This document shows, piece after piece, positions 24,389-35,880 of a DNA stretch of 64,000 nt (its first letter is position 1; every line of letters starts with the position of its first letter). Origin of the DNA: Patiria miniata. Taxonomy: Eukaryota > Echinodermata > Asteroidea > Valvatida > Asterinidae. The stretch spans positions 15,985,334-16,049,333 of the forward strand of contig NW_024037074.1 in assembly GCF_015706575.1 (NCBI RefSeq), written 5' to 3'. Position numbers and translations under genes: made by a program. The notes below the pieces were generated by a model. It did no database searches and was not told the origin of the DNA. It was given only the letters and a program-made list of their open reading frames with translations.

Positions 24389-24460
24389 GGCTTGGTGGCC
24401 AAGTGGTAAGGCGTCTGTCTCGTAAACAGAAGATCGTGGGTTCGAACCCCTCCCAGGCCT
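24389..24460 (+). tRNA. tRNA-Thr (anticodon CGT)
   Basis: Seventy-two bases fold as a cloverleaf. The acceptor stem is GGCTTGG/CCAGGCC with one G-T pair. The D arm is GCC-AAGTGGTAA-GGC, and the anticodon stem TCTGT/ACAGA closes loop CTCGTAA (anticodon CGT, reads ACG). The T loop is TTCGAAC, with B box GGTTCGAACCC. Metazoan tRNA-Thr(CGT) genes have almost the same body. One T-stem pair (T opposite T) is mismatched, so a recent pseudogene cannot be excluded. No CCA is encoded, as expected. No T4 run follows immediately; the first lies about 15 bp downstream (TTTTT at 24476). Confidence 0.8.
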
Positions 24461-25908
24461 AAATGCGGAAATCATGTTTTTATTGCATTCGTCTTCTTTT
24501 CATTGCTTCATTCATTTTTAGAGGTTTATAAAAAAAAAAATATAACTGTGGATATCCTGGTGCCAGATTTTTCTTTCTTTTTCGTGTTACTAAATACTGT
24601 TATCAACAATTTATTAGGCCAAGTAACAAAATTAGGTTTTACTTTTAAGTTTTAGCATGCTTTTAGGGTTTATTTTAGATACAAAAAAAAGCCCATCTTT
24701 TTCTCCCCAGGATAGTGGATTTTTCTAGATGGTGGATTGATTCTTCTATTTTCTCAGTTCTTTTGCTGATATCCAAAGACCAAATGAGACGTCACCCTTT
24801 CTTCCAAATTAAAACTGGCATACAAAACCGCAATTTTGGATTTTGCTGGAAATAAATAATACTGAAAATGTATGATAGAGGGGGAAACAAGGAGGCGGGG
24901 GGAAAAAGGAAGCGGGCGAGAAGAGTTTTAAATTTTGACTTAGCCCTGTTTGCCTTTTCGACAGACGCAATAAGAGATTCCTATTTTGTTTGGATTAACT
25001 GCTGTATTGACCCAAATTTGCAAAACAAAATAGCGCCCTCCTATTTGCGTCCGCCATATCTATAAAATAAACAGCTTAGGTTTATTAATCAGAAGCCACA
25101 GGTAAACAAAATGAAACAGGATCTTGAATGTTATTGTACCAGTCATATCATTTTATTTAAGACACAACGTGCCTGGATTAAAATATATAACATACTAAAT
25201 TAAAATTAACAAACAAATGCATCACAATCCCACAAAATTCTGTTACTCGTTTTATTTTCATATACATGTAGTCAAAACTGTAGTGCATTCTGCTGTTTAA
25301 TGGGAAAATTCCACACTAAAGTTGTGACGTTTTGTACTCGGAGCATCTTTTTAAACCCAATAATCACAGCCAAAGCTACGAAACTGCAACAAGATTTTGG
25401 ATTTTTTCTGGTAATGTCATTAGTACAAATTTTGTACTCGAGGTTTGAATAGTGGTCAATGAGTTCTTTATAGTTTCAATACAAAACGGACAGAGGGAAG
25501 GTTAAGCTACTGTTTCCAAACGATTGACAAGACAAATACTAAACATTTTTTATAATCCAACAAGACTTGCATGTGCATTACTTAATTCAGAACTTGCCTG
25601 TTGGCCACTGGTTCATAAAAACAAAACACCAAACGAATTAATTAATGTACACTTAGTGCCACAAATTTAAAAAACACACACAGAGGTTTTTAAAAGTGGA
25701 GGGGACGTATTCGCATCACTAAAGGAATGATGCCAAAAATCATAAAAGATTTTGTATATTCCCTCCTTCGCTAAAAAAAAAAAACATCTAAGAAACATAA
25801 CATAACTTGGCTACAAGTGGCAATAACACATGTACCAATGGAAGTGGCTGATTCGACTCCAACGGACGTATCTTACTATTAGTCGTAGCCAAGTATTCAC
25901 ACTGCCTT
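24461..25908. other. Intergenic DNA, no supported gene
   Basis: AT-rich sequence between the tRNA and the 3' side of DNAJA1. No ORF or structure stands out. The DNAJA1 3' untranslated region (transcribed leftward from 27024) may reach into this stretch, but I could not fix a polyadenylation site. Confidence 0.5.
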
Positions 25909-26189
25909 TTAGGGCTGTCCCAAATAAACCGAACATCTGATCATCAACCAAAATATTCAAATAGCTTTTTGTCAGTTTGAATATGCGAAAACAAAAAAAC
26001 TACACACATACACACACGACTGTGATGTTATTTTACCGCCATGTTGCAGCACTTCATCGTCAGATGCCAATTTTTGTTGACGGTTATTTCTTTTGTCAAC
26101 GGCTGTTCATTGTTCCCATATCCAAATATTCGGGTCAAACACAGTTTCAAGCAATCAAATACTAAATTATTCAAAACTGGACAGCCCTA
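25909..26189. mobile_element. hAT-like MITE
   Basis: Terminal inverted repeats TAGGGCTGTCC and GGACAGCCCTA bound a 281-bp non-coding element. Flanking 8-mers ACTGCCTT (25901-25908) and ACCGCCTT (26190-26197) differ at one base, fitting an 8-bp target duplication as made by hAT transposases. AT-rich interior with no ORF of note. It lies downstream of DNAJA1, possibly within its 3' untranslated region. Confidence 0.75.
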
Positions 26190-26197
26190 ACCGCCTT

Positions 26198-27024
26198 TAT
26201 TCATAGAACTCCAAATAGGTGAGTTTTGATTTGACATTGGATGATTTTTTTAAGGATAAATTTGACAACTCGTGGCAATTCTTGCTTAGTGTGGCATTGA
26301 ACCATTAGGACAAGACCTGCCTAGCCATCTTATTGCACAAATACGTCTTTTTTTTATTCACATACTGTTTGGCTTGTCAAACTGTCCTTGTTTGGACAAA
26401 ATTAAAAGCAATGAAGTTTGCACAAACCAAAGCAAGTGACTGTGGACAACATTCAGTTCAATTCTGCATTTATGTACAATAAAGAAAAATCCAGCTGTTA
26501 TACTGATCAGTCTCAATTGTCCTTTTGATTCCAAGTTGCACACGCAATGCTTTTCCAAACACTGAAACGGGACTATTATTATGTTTTTTTATTACCACTA
26601 TGCACCTTGCTTTAAACGATTAATTTAAAATGCAGGCAGGTGACTTCACATTCTGGTTTTCACTCGGCCTTGAATTCTGACAAAATAAATATAAATGCCC
26701 ATTACGTAAAAAAAAAAGGTGACAAATACCAGAAAAACAACTTTTGTTCCATTTCACAACATCACTACAAGCTGACCTCAAGTTTTTGGAAGTGATATTT
26801 CTCACGAAAAAACCTCTTTGTGGGGTGCATATTTCCTTTAAGTTTATACAATGCAACCCTATCTGCAAAGTAATATTGAAAGATTAATACTTGTGGGATT
26901 TGGTACATCACGGAAGATACAAGTACATGTACGTGCTCAATCCTTTTAAATATATAATTTACTATGCAAATGGTACATAATTTATATCCGGGTGGTGTGG
27001 AATTATGGAACCAGTCTTTTGCAC
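26198..27024 (-). other. Probable DNAJA1 3' untranslated region and flank
   Basis: Lies directly 3' of the DNAJA1 stop codon. On the minus strand AATAAA-like hexamers (TTTATT on the plus strand) occur at about 26346 and 26586, either of which could be the polyadenylation signal. No coding exon is seen. Confidence 0.4.
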
Positions 27025-30000
27025 TCATTGGGTTTGACACTGCACACCCCCGCCTCGCCCCCCATGGTAATCGTCCTCGTCTTGGTCGTATGCGTTGCCA
27101 TAGTGACCGTGGCCGTGGTGACTCTGTGGGGTGTAGTCCGTTAGGTTGACCTCCATGACGTCGTCTCCTACCATAACCTCAGGCCGGTCCGGCAGGATGG
27201 ACTCAAGTTTGGGGATGGACTCGGCTAAGATCTGACCGGACTCGGGAAATTTGACCGTGAAGTGGATGATGAGACGACCCTTGTCAAAGGGCGACCGGTA
27301 GGTGGGCATGCCCTCGTTGCGCACGACCTTGATGTCATCGTGTTTGATTATTTCACCTACGAGCAAACACAAAAACAAATTGACGAATGAACTCTTCGAG
27401 TACAGAAACTGCCTCAATCCAATGAAAAGGATTAGCCAATCTATCAGTTTCCAATCTCCAGTGAGTGACATTTCAAGCGGGCATATCTGCTAACCATATG
27501 CAGAAAGCTAACACCCACACAAACTTCAATTTAGAACAGAGACTATTATCTCTAAACCGTCAGGCAAGATTTTGAATTTTTCCTCATTGGTTGAGTCTGT
27601 ATTGCCTGACTGTGTGTGGCTGTTTTCAGACTTCTAGTGCATTGCGTCAAACAGCATTTACAGAGCGTTGAAGTCAAAGATGCTGTGGGTCACTTCGAGG
27701 AGCCAACAGCAAAGACCTCAGTAAACTTTGGGGAGTAACAGTTGATGAATCATCTCTGGAACCAATTCCCAAACATCTTTTGTTCGTAGCCTACAGGCAG
27801 TACATAAAAAAAAATTACAAAAAAATATGAACAGAATTTAGAAAAAATGTACAGAAGTTTTTGCAATTTTGTTCCACTGAAAGCACTGTTACTTTGAAGT
27901 GGAGTGACCATTACTTAGAATGTCTTATTTCTTTTCAAAATAAATCGATTCGTTCATTTCCTGAACCTTTACCATTCCCAGATCTTTTAAAATCTACCTT
28001 GCAAATTCTCAAGATATAAAAATGTAGAGCACAGCCTCTATACAGAATTCCCTTTGAATGTTAACACATTTGCACTTATTTTAACTTCTTGACGAATCCA
28101 TATCCTCTTTGGGGCAGTACAGATTCTCAGAAGTTAAACTTTACAGAATAAACATGTCCCATTGGCTTCTAGCACAGCGGCTTGGGAGTTAATAAATGGC
28201 AAGTCAAGAAAAGAACAGACCTGGGAGATATTTTAAGGAAGTAGCAGGAAAAGCCACCGAATCAGCCCGGGAATCACCTAATTATAGACTATCCACTGTG
28301 ACTCAGTCAAGGAATGAATCAAGCTTCCTGTAGATGTCTGGGTACCAATCTTGCAAGGCTGCTGACCGTAAAGTTGCTCAGCAGAATTATGACTGCTTAC
28401 TGCATTTGATTGGTAACCAGCCAAAACCTCATGCAAAACACATACTGCTTCTAGCTGGTAGTCAGGGAAGGGTTGTTTATAGAGTACACTCACTAAGCCA
28501 AATTGTATCATATAGCCTTGGAGTTTTATTTCTCCCATGCGATAACATCTCTTTCAAGTGATAGTTCGTTGTGGAATTTGATGCAAAACATAAACACTGG
28601 GTGCTATAAAAGATTTTGAACAGGAATCTTTGCAACCTTTTTTTTTTTAATGCATGTCGGGCAATTTGCACTTTTTCTTCCAATTTCGATAATATTTTTC
28701 TCACACTGTATTCACAAACCCCATAAAAATGTACTTGACGGGAAAACTAGGAGATTATCAGTGTTTATGACTTTTTGATTTTGTCAGAAGAACTGCAGGG
28801 CTCAAAAGAAATCTAAAGGATTGGCTTACCTTCGTGGGATGTTATGACTAGTTCTCGGTCGTCCAACATCTTGATAACACGCCTGAATCCGCACAGTGAC
28901 TCCACTAACTCTATTGTCAGGTTCATGATGATATCATGCCCTTTCCTCTTGAAGGTCTACAATGACCCAAAAAAAACAACAACATAATAACAATCAATTT
29001 ATTCTTTTCACATTAAAAAGTCAGATAGTTCTGCTTTCATTTTTGTTTTCGTTAAACTTTAAACCCTTTCTCAATTCTGCACATATTATATTGATACTGA
29101 GAGACGAAATAATGTATAGCCTCACAATCATCATTTAAGATTCGCCTTGGTTTCCTGGTTTTGCTGAAATTCAGTTATTGTTCAAGTTTGTTGATCTGCG
29201 CAGCTTCAGAAACATTCCTAGCCAAAATGCCTCTGGGTTAGCATTTATATATTGCAAATGTTACATTTCAAGTTCGTGGTCATTCTTTTTACAAAGATTC
29301 AAATTGGACTTATTGAAGATGCATTTTAAAGATGGAAGATAGACAGATACCTTGTGTGGTTTCTCCTCAAGAACAATGATGATGTCGCCTGGTTCCAGAC
29401 CAGGTTCCTGGTCGCCCTCCCCGTGGAATGTGATCTTCTGTCCGTCTTTCATTCCTGATTCATTACACACAAATATATACACACTATTTTATTTGTTGAA
29501 AAGGGAAAGTGTTCTGTTATTATGTAAAATGTTCAATACAACTGGAAAAAAAAACAGAATAAAACAAATTTGTATTAACAAATTTTGTTTACCTGTTTAC
29601 CTTATTACTGTAAAGCATGATATTGACTTTAAATTTTCTTTAAATTTACCTGAAATCCCCCCCTTCAGTTTATGTAAAAACCTTGAACTCAGTTAGGGCC
29701 ACATTTGCTTTGCAACATGAAGTTGTAAAACTGACTGAATTGCAATGCCATCAGTTTTAAGTTTGAGGTCAAATGAAATTTGACCTGCGTGTATTAGGCA
29801 AGTAAGACCACACAACTTGGCACGGCAGTGAATAGTCTAGACTAGCAGAAAAACAGATGAGCATTCCATATCTGAAGCGTTGTATATATTTGAACCAGGT
29901 AGCATTTTCCACCTGTGACGTGTGCCGCATAGCTCACACAAACCGAAAGAGCACTCTCCACTCAGCGTAAAAGGGTGGAATAAAAAATCAGACATTTATG

Positions 30001-32929
30001 GTTTTCCCATATACAACTAAGCAAAAACATGTGCTCAGTTAAGTATCATGTACTGTAATCGGGCCACCAGTTAATGATTACTCCTTTGATCGATAAATCG
30101 TTCCCTTTTCATTTTTTTATGCTGGTTGAGAAACAGCTTTGTGGTTCATCTGTAAAATTTAGAAAAAAGCGAGAATTTTAAAACTACTTCGCCTACATCT
30201 CAATTTTTTAAACTTAGGCGATTCCGATTTTCTTTAGACAAACATCATATTCGTGGTGATACTTTATCGCCATATCGTCCTGCGCTACGTGGAATGTCTG
30301 AGATTTTTGGCTTAAGATGTTTATGGCCGTTCTCTTACGCCTTCTGAAAGGAAGCCCTTATTTTCACAAAGGGGTCTTCGATTAATCAAACACAAAACTG
30401 TAACCAAATAATCCACACTTCGATCAATTAATCGAGTAACCCAATAATACTTGTGGCCCTAAAATATAAGTGTATTCTAAATGGATAATGCTGAGTTAGG
30501 TTTGTTAGAGCAGTTTTTGTGACTGAATATCACCGTTCGGATTATACATGTATGGCATACCTTTGTCTATATGCACCTCCAGGATCTTGCTGTTCTTCAT
30601 AATTTTCTTGCCCAGGCACTGTTTGCATCGATCTTTGAGGTTGATCCTCTCGCCTTGTCCCTGACACTCTCCGCAGGTAGTCCGCATCTGTTGCACCATG
30701 CCGGGCGCTATCTGACGAATGTGGACCTGAACCCCGGACCCTTTACATGTCACACAAGTCTCCACTGCACCCTTCTTGCCTCCACGACCTTGAAAAAATA
30801 AATACAGCCTTTTAACCGTCAGTTTGTTTCAAGTAGCTTACAGTTAACAAATAGGGAAGGGAGGTAAAACAGTAAAACAAGTTTGTATTAACTCATTAGC
30901 AAATTGTATTACATTGTGTTTATTAACAATGAGTAACAGGCACAGCGGTTTCAGCAGCTTCAGTGACTAAAGGTTTAAGAAATTACAACAATGTTAACTG
31001 TAACAGTCCTGAATCCTCCGATTTTAATATGATTTTTTGACACACCCTATAGAGTTGGGGTTAATTTGCAAAATTTGCCTCAATGAATTGATCAACTCTC
31101 ACAGAAAGATTTTGATGTCAAAAAAATCTTAAAGAGTTTTCAGCAATTCTTGGTTACATTTTTATAATGCCAACTCCGAAAGCTTATCACAAAACTTATT
31201 GGGACAAAAAATACAAAACAAAATGGCCCATTACAATCCAATTTTAGGGTAATGTGGGTTGCATATTTGTTAAGAGCCTTGCTGAAACTTGCATAATCCA
31301 ACAATGTGTTTGATCCTTAAATCGGATTTGGACTATTAACCCAATGCAACATCACGCTGGCCTGGTTAATCTTCAAATTATTCCAAAACAAATTTGCATT
31401 TTGGAGGACTTGAGTAGTTATGGTGAATGATTTGCTGATCGCCACATCCACACAGCACATTGCAAATTCTTTAATGCAAATTTATTGACAAGGGTCGATT
31501 TGAAAAGAACAGTTTTATTATACAGATTCATCTGAAATCCTGCATAAATAAAAAAAAAATAACAATAATTTCTAAATGATGAAATGTTTCTTTTTTCTAT
31601 GTACCTTCACACTTGTCACAGACAACGTTCTTCTTGAGAGCCAACTTCCTCAGCGATCCGTTGTACATCTCCTCGAGCGTCACCCCCAACTGGTGAATCA
31701 CGTCTTTACAGCGCCGCTCGTGGGTCCGCGAATGCGTACCAAAGAACATGTCAAAAATGTCCATGGGGTTGTGGGCACCAGCCCCGCCCCCCTCCTTCAG
31801 AGCCTGCTCGCCTCCCTCATCATAGACCTTTCGCTTCTTGGCATCGCTCAAGACTTCGTAGGCTTGAGAGATCAGCTTGAACTGGGGGAAAAAAATCACA
31901 TAATAGCCCTGAATTCTGTTGCTGTCTAAGGGTTTATAAAGGTTGTAACCCTAACCTTCCCAAATCTCCCAAAATCCTCTTTGGAAAATAGAGGATTTTG
32001 CAGGATTGAGGCTACATGGCAAAAGTGTGTTGCTGATTTTGGAGGATGCACTGTGTCAAGGTCTTGGGCCGGACCTTGTGTTGTTAAATCCTCCCCACTG
32101 CTTCATGTCACTGGCTCTGCCTCAACATATTGAATGTGATTGCCTGAGGGTTTTACAGGATTGAGGCAGTGGTCACCTCTCCAAGGACCACATTCAAGAC
32201 AAGAAATAACGGAGGATTTTGCAGGATCGAGACTGTATGCTATTTTGACATGGCGGCAGTTGGAGGATTTTGCAGGACTGAGGTTACATCCTAGCAAAAA
32301 TGCCTAGGGAGTATATATTTTACAAAAATTAATCCTGAATTGTTTTGGTCTGTGTCAGACTGGGACCGAGTGCAGAAACACATGCAAAACAAAATCATGC
32401 AAACTCTACTCACTCCTAGCCAACAACATTCTTAAAAACTGTCACGAGGCAAAGGCAACATCCTCAGTATTTCACCAGCCAAGTTTGAGGTTGCTTCAAC
32501 TTTTTCCACCTGAGAGTGAAGCCAAGTGATGTCAATTCGAAGTCTAACACAAGACTGGTTCATGTCCAACTTTTTTAAATGATTGACCTGTCAGTAGTCT
32601 GGTGGCACGACTATGGAAACGTTCAGAAATAGAGACTGGGTACCAGATCTTTTGACACAACTGATTGTGCAGTACTAAAGGGGTGTTGGACTGGGGGATT
32701 TATGTGGCAGTCTATTTTCCTGTGTTGCAGTTTTTACTGCCTTAAGTACAAAATGTCCAAACTTTCGGATGAGAGGGGTCCATTCCCTGGTCCTCACCTT
32801 TTCTGGATCTTCTGGGTTCTTGTCGGGGTGATACTTCAAGGCCATCTTCCGGTAAGCTTTCTTCAGCTCCGTCTCGGTGGCATTGGACTTCACGCCCAGC
32901 ATGTCGTAATATCCCATCTCCTTAACCAT
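27025..32929 (-). CDS. DNAJA1: DnaJ homolog subfamily A member 1-like (type I Hsp40), 6 coding exons
   Basis: Complete 399-aa co-chaperone (human DNAJA1 is 397). Exons: 32929-32798, 31881-31605, 30788-30561, 29454-29351, 28956-28830, 27356-27025; GT-AG throughout, phases close to 1,200 nt ending in TGA. J domain at residues 1-70 with HPD at 34-36, Gly-rich linker and [10 protein letters not shown], then a zinc-binding domain with [24 protein letters not shown] and CKQCLGKK. The substrate-binding beta domains contain [18 protein letters not shown]. It ends GGGVQCQTQ, a CaaX box; human DNAJA1 ends CQTS and is farnesylated. [10 protein letters not shown] and the tail place it with DNAJA1/A4 rather than DNAJA2. 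Family role: presents clients to Hsp70 and stimulates its ATPase through HPD, in cytosol and on membranes. A likely 3' splice site at about 32966 points to a 5' untranslated exon farther right. Confidence 0.96.
31956..32300. repeat. Dispersed repeat plus GGATTTTGCAGGAT motif cluster
   Basis: The segment 31956-32027 (CAAATCTCCCAAAATCCTCT... AGGATTGAGGCTACATGGCA) recurs in reverse orientation at 49893-49969. After it the core GAGGATTTTGCAGGATTGAG appears again, with variants, at about 32148, 32210 and 32262. It lies in DNAJA1 intron 1 (between coding exons 1 and 2). A small non-autonomous element with a locally amplified end is the likely nature. Confidence 0.6.
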
Positions 32930-33460
32930 GGTGATGTCTTCCCCTAAACAGTTTCCTTTAAACTTCTGTCTAAAGGAGAAAACAACCAGCTCACTTAAAA
33001 TACTGAATGTTTTCATGAACTTTTCTCAAACTTTCTGGAATTCACCAATTGCACATTCAAAATGATGTGGAATATGCATAAAAGTGTATACTTTAAGAGT
33101 CAATTTGAAAATCTAAAAATTGTTCTAGACAAATCTTAGATGTTCTCAGAAATTTTAGACACAGTTTCTTCTATTTTTTATTAAGACCGTCATCACACAT
33201 TATAACAAGGAAATGGGACTATTAAAGAGAACATTCCTTCCCAAACTAGTGAAGATTGTCAGTTGGCATGTATGGGGCTATGTAAAATTCTTTCACAAAT
33301 TTCAAAATATAAAAATAGTTACACTTGAGAGAGAGAGGCGGCATCAAACCTTATCTTCTACTAATCATGGAGTCACACCAAATTCATGGTTTAATGCCTT
33401 CCTTTCAGTGACATTCAAACACACATGACACAATGACAAAAGAATATTCGGAAAAAAATG

Positions 33461-33635
33461 TGCAACCTGACGCCACTTTTTTCTTCCTTTATCATCTCCA
33501 CGAGGGTCAGTCATTGCAAAAATGATGATACGACATGAATCTGGGACTAAGACACTTTTCCAATTTTGTTAGGAAGTACACTCCATCATTGTCCATAGAC
33601 TTTGTACACTACTACTGAAGTGGCGTCAGGTTGCA
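33461..33635. mobile_element. 175-bp MITE with perfect 18-bp terminal inverted repeats
   Basis: TGCAACCTGACGCCACTT at 33461-33478 is exactly reverse-complementary to 33618-33635. The interior is non-coding. No convincing flanking duplication was seen. Perfect termini suggest a young insertion. It lies about 530 bp upstream of the DNAJA1 start codon. Confidence 0.8.
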
Positions 33636-33708
33636 ACACTCTTTCCCAACAATAAACATTTTTTTTCCAAAATTTAAACTGCCATTGTGCCAAATGGTTC
33701 ATAATCAT

Positions 33709-34654
33709 TAGCTGGAGTTACCCAGCCCTGAATTTTATCATTGGGTTGTCTATTAGGGCTGGAGCGCATTTTTCTCAAAACTTGTAGTATTTGCAAAAAA
33801 AATTTGGAAAATGTTCAATTTTGTCCCCGTTACACACTAATTGCAACTGCAACTCACCCCAAACTTGCCTGGAATAACCATTACACAGGTCCTTGAAGTA
33901 AAAAACGATCCACGATGAAGATTCAGCCTACAATTGCAGTGAAAACAGGAGGAATAACCGCTAACTTGACAACCTTGCTGGATTGGCCAGGACCGCTATT
34001 GGTTTGTGCACAAAAAAATTGTGTACAATGAATGGCGGTCGATTAACAGGCACAGAGAGCGATCGCTGTCAACTACTCGGTTTTGCCGGCTGCGCTGGCT
34101 GTTGGCGCATGACGTCACGCGGAAGCGTAACACCCGATGACTGTTTTATGCACTATTGGTTGCGGTTCCAGTACCAAAGCTGTGATGCGAGTGGTAAACC
34201 TTATACTAGTGCATGAAACAGTCATCGGGTGTTACGCTTCCGCGTGACGTCATGCGCCAACAGCCAGCGCAGCCGGCAAAACCGAGTAGTTGACAGCGAT
34301 CGCTCTCTGTGCCTGTTAATCGACCGCCATTCATTGTACACAATTTTTTTGTGCACAAACCAATAGCGGTCCTGGCCAATCCAGCAAGGTTGTCAAGTTA
34401 GCGGTTATTCCTCCTGTTTTCACTGCAATTGTAGGCTGAATCTTCATCGTGGATCGTTTTTTACTTCAAGGACCTGTGTAATGGTTATTCCAGGCAAGTT
34501 TGGGGTGAGTTGCAGTTGCAATTAGTGTGTAACGGGGACAAAATTGAACATTTTCCAAATTTTTTTTGCAAATACTACAAGTTTTGAGAAAAATGCACTC
34601 CAGCCAGTAATAGACAACCCAATGATAAAACTCAGGGCTGGGTAACTCCAGCTA
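33709..34654. repeat. Large near-perfect inverted repeat (arms ~447 bp, spacer 51 bp)
   Basis: The left arm 33709-34155 (starts TAGCTGGAGTTACCCAGC) and right arm 34207-34654 are reverse complements with only a handful of differences, roughly 98 percent identity by eye. The 51-bp spacer 34156-34206 is unrelated. The 9-mer CATAATCAT abuts the left edge (33700-33708) and recurs at 34661-34669, six bases beyond the right edge, a candidate target duplication of Mutator-like length. The arms hold TGACGTCA and CCAAT-type words and are GC-richer near the centre. No ORF of note. Alternatives: an inverted local duplication, or a foldback transposon. Confidence 0.9.
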
Positions 34655-35310
34655 GGCCTACATAATCATAATAAATTTTGTGACAATGACAATGTTAATT
34701 TTGTTAATGTTAATTATGTACACAACGACCCCATCAAAACAAATTATTAAGATTAACGATTGTCAATCTTGACACAATTAAAGTAGCAACACGTGAATCT
34801 GAGTCTCTCGAATTTAGCCGGCCGGCAAACAGCCGTCTAGGCCCCCCCCCCCGGGTCTTTCGAGTTTTGTCAGGTTCATCACGTACACATCCATCCACAC
34901 AAAACTTGTCGTTTATTGCTTACCACTGACTCAGTTACTGATTCTCACTCAGCAAAATGATGGGGTTACTTGCACGATTTTAATAGGCACAAGAATCAAA
35001 CAGTCCGATAAAAAAGATGCAGTGTTCACCGTGGGTGACTAGCGAAATCGGTTAACTCTTACGAACCGTTCTCCTTTCTTCTAATCCTGCATCAGGCACA
35101 ATCTAGAAATTTCCTCTCGAACTCGATTCACATGTCATGCATGTGCTACGGAATTCAATGGTACCCACAATCATGTCTCTTTGTGGTCAACAAGCAACGG
35201 GTACCAGGCATATCAACAGGGTTCCTCGGCTGCCGTCAGAGGGGGCTATTTATCCCTGACGGGCCAGCACGTGGTTGTGGTGGTGGCTCGCTGTCGGGTT
35301 ATGATAGCGA
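34655..35310. other. Divergent intergenic region, possible DNAJA1 5' exon
   Basis: No coding exon recognised. On the minus strand AGTGGTAAGC at about 34918-34927 would be a serviceable splice donor for a 5' untranslated DNAJA1 exon joining the acceptor near 32966; this is inference only. The 3' part becomes CpG-rich. Confidence 0.3.
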
Positions 35311-35470
35311 TCCCCTTTATCCGGTTCGTTAGTGTGACGTCACCTCCAGCACTTTCTGCACGATTGGAACCGGAAGTTAACGCAGCTCGAGCGTTTGTAG
35401 CCAATGAGCGCTAGTAATCCATGGTGGGCGCGCGTGTATGACGTTTTTACTAACGAACCAGATAGGGACC
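35311..35470. mobile_element. CpG-rich inverted-repeat element
   Basis: CCTTTATCCGGTTCGTTAGT on the left is mirrored by ACTAACGAACCAGATAGGGA on the right, each next to a GACGT word. The 100-bp middle is CpG-rich and contains GATTGG, CCAATGAGCG and CCGGAAGT, that is, CCAAT-type and ETS-type motifs. It may be a MITE that also serves as promoter DNA for a neighbouring gene. Confidence 0.5.
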
Positions 35471-35880
35471 GGCCGGTCCGATCCGACAACTCAGTGTACC
35501 AATTGAATTCCCCACTTCATATTTTGTTTGGTTCAAAATTAAACCGGAAACGGAATAAGGATGACCTTTTTAAAGCGCACTGAGAGTCACATAATGCCGT
35601 CTGCTCATCCCCTTGCCCCCACTGATTCATGTGTGATGTATGAATAATTAGAAAATAGTTAATTTTTAGTGACTCCCTGCAGAGTCTGATTTGGGACGTC
35701 GATCATGCATTCGTATCCTCCCGCCTGGCCTTAAACCCGGACAACACACAAGCGGGGCATAGTGTGGGTGAACATTTGTCTTTGAACAGAAGAAACAGGG
35801 AAAAATAGACAAGACGTACCTCCTAAACACAAACAAATAAAAACAACAAAAACAAGCAACCCATCATAAAACAAACAAGC

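Noticed and set aside
33018-33250. Heat-shock-element-like words (TTCTGGAA, GAACATTC) upstream of DNAJA1
   Set aside because: Only two adjacent units with wrong spacing to a third. Such words are common in AT-rich DNA and the transcription start is unknown.
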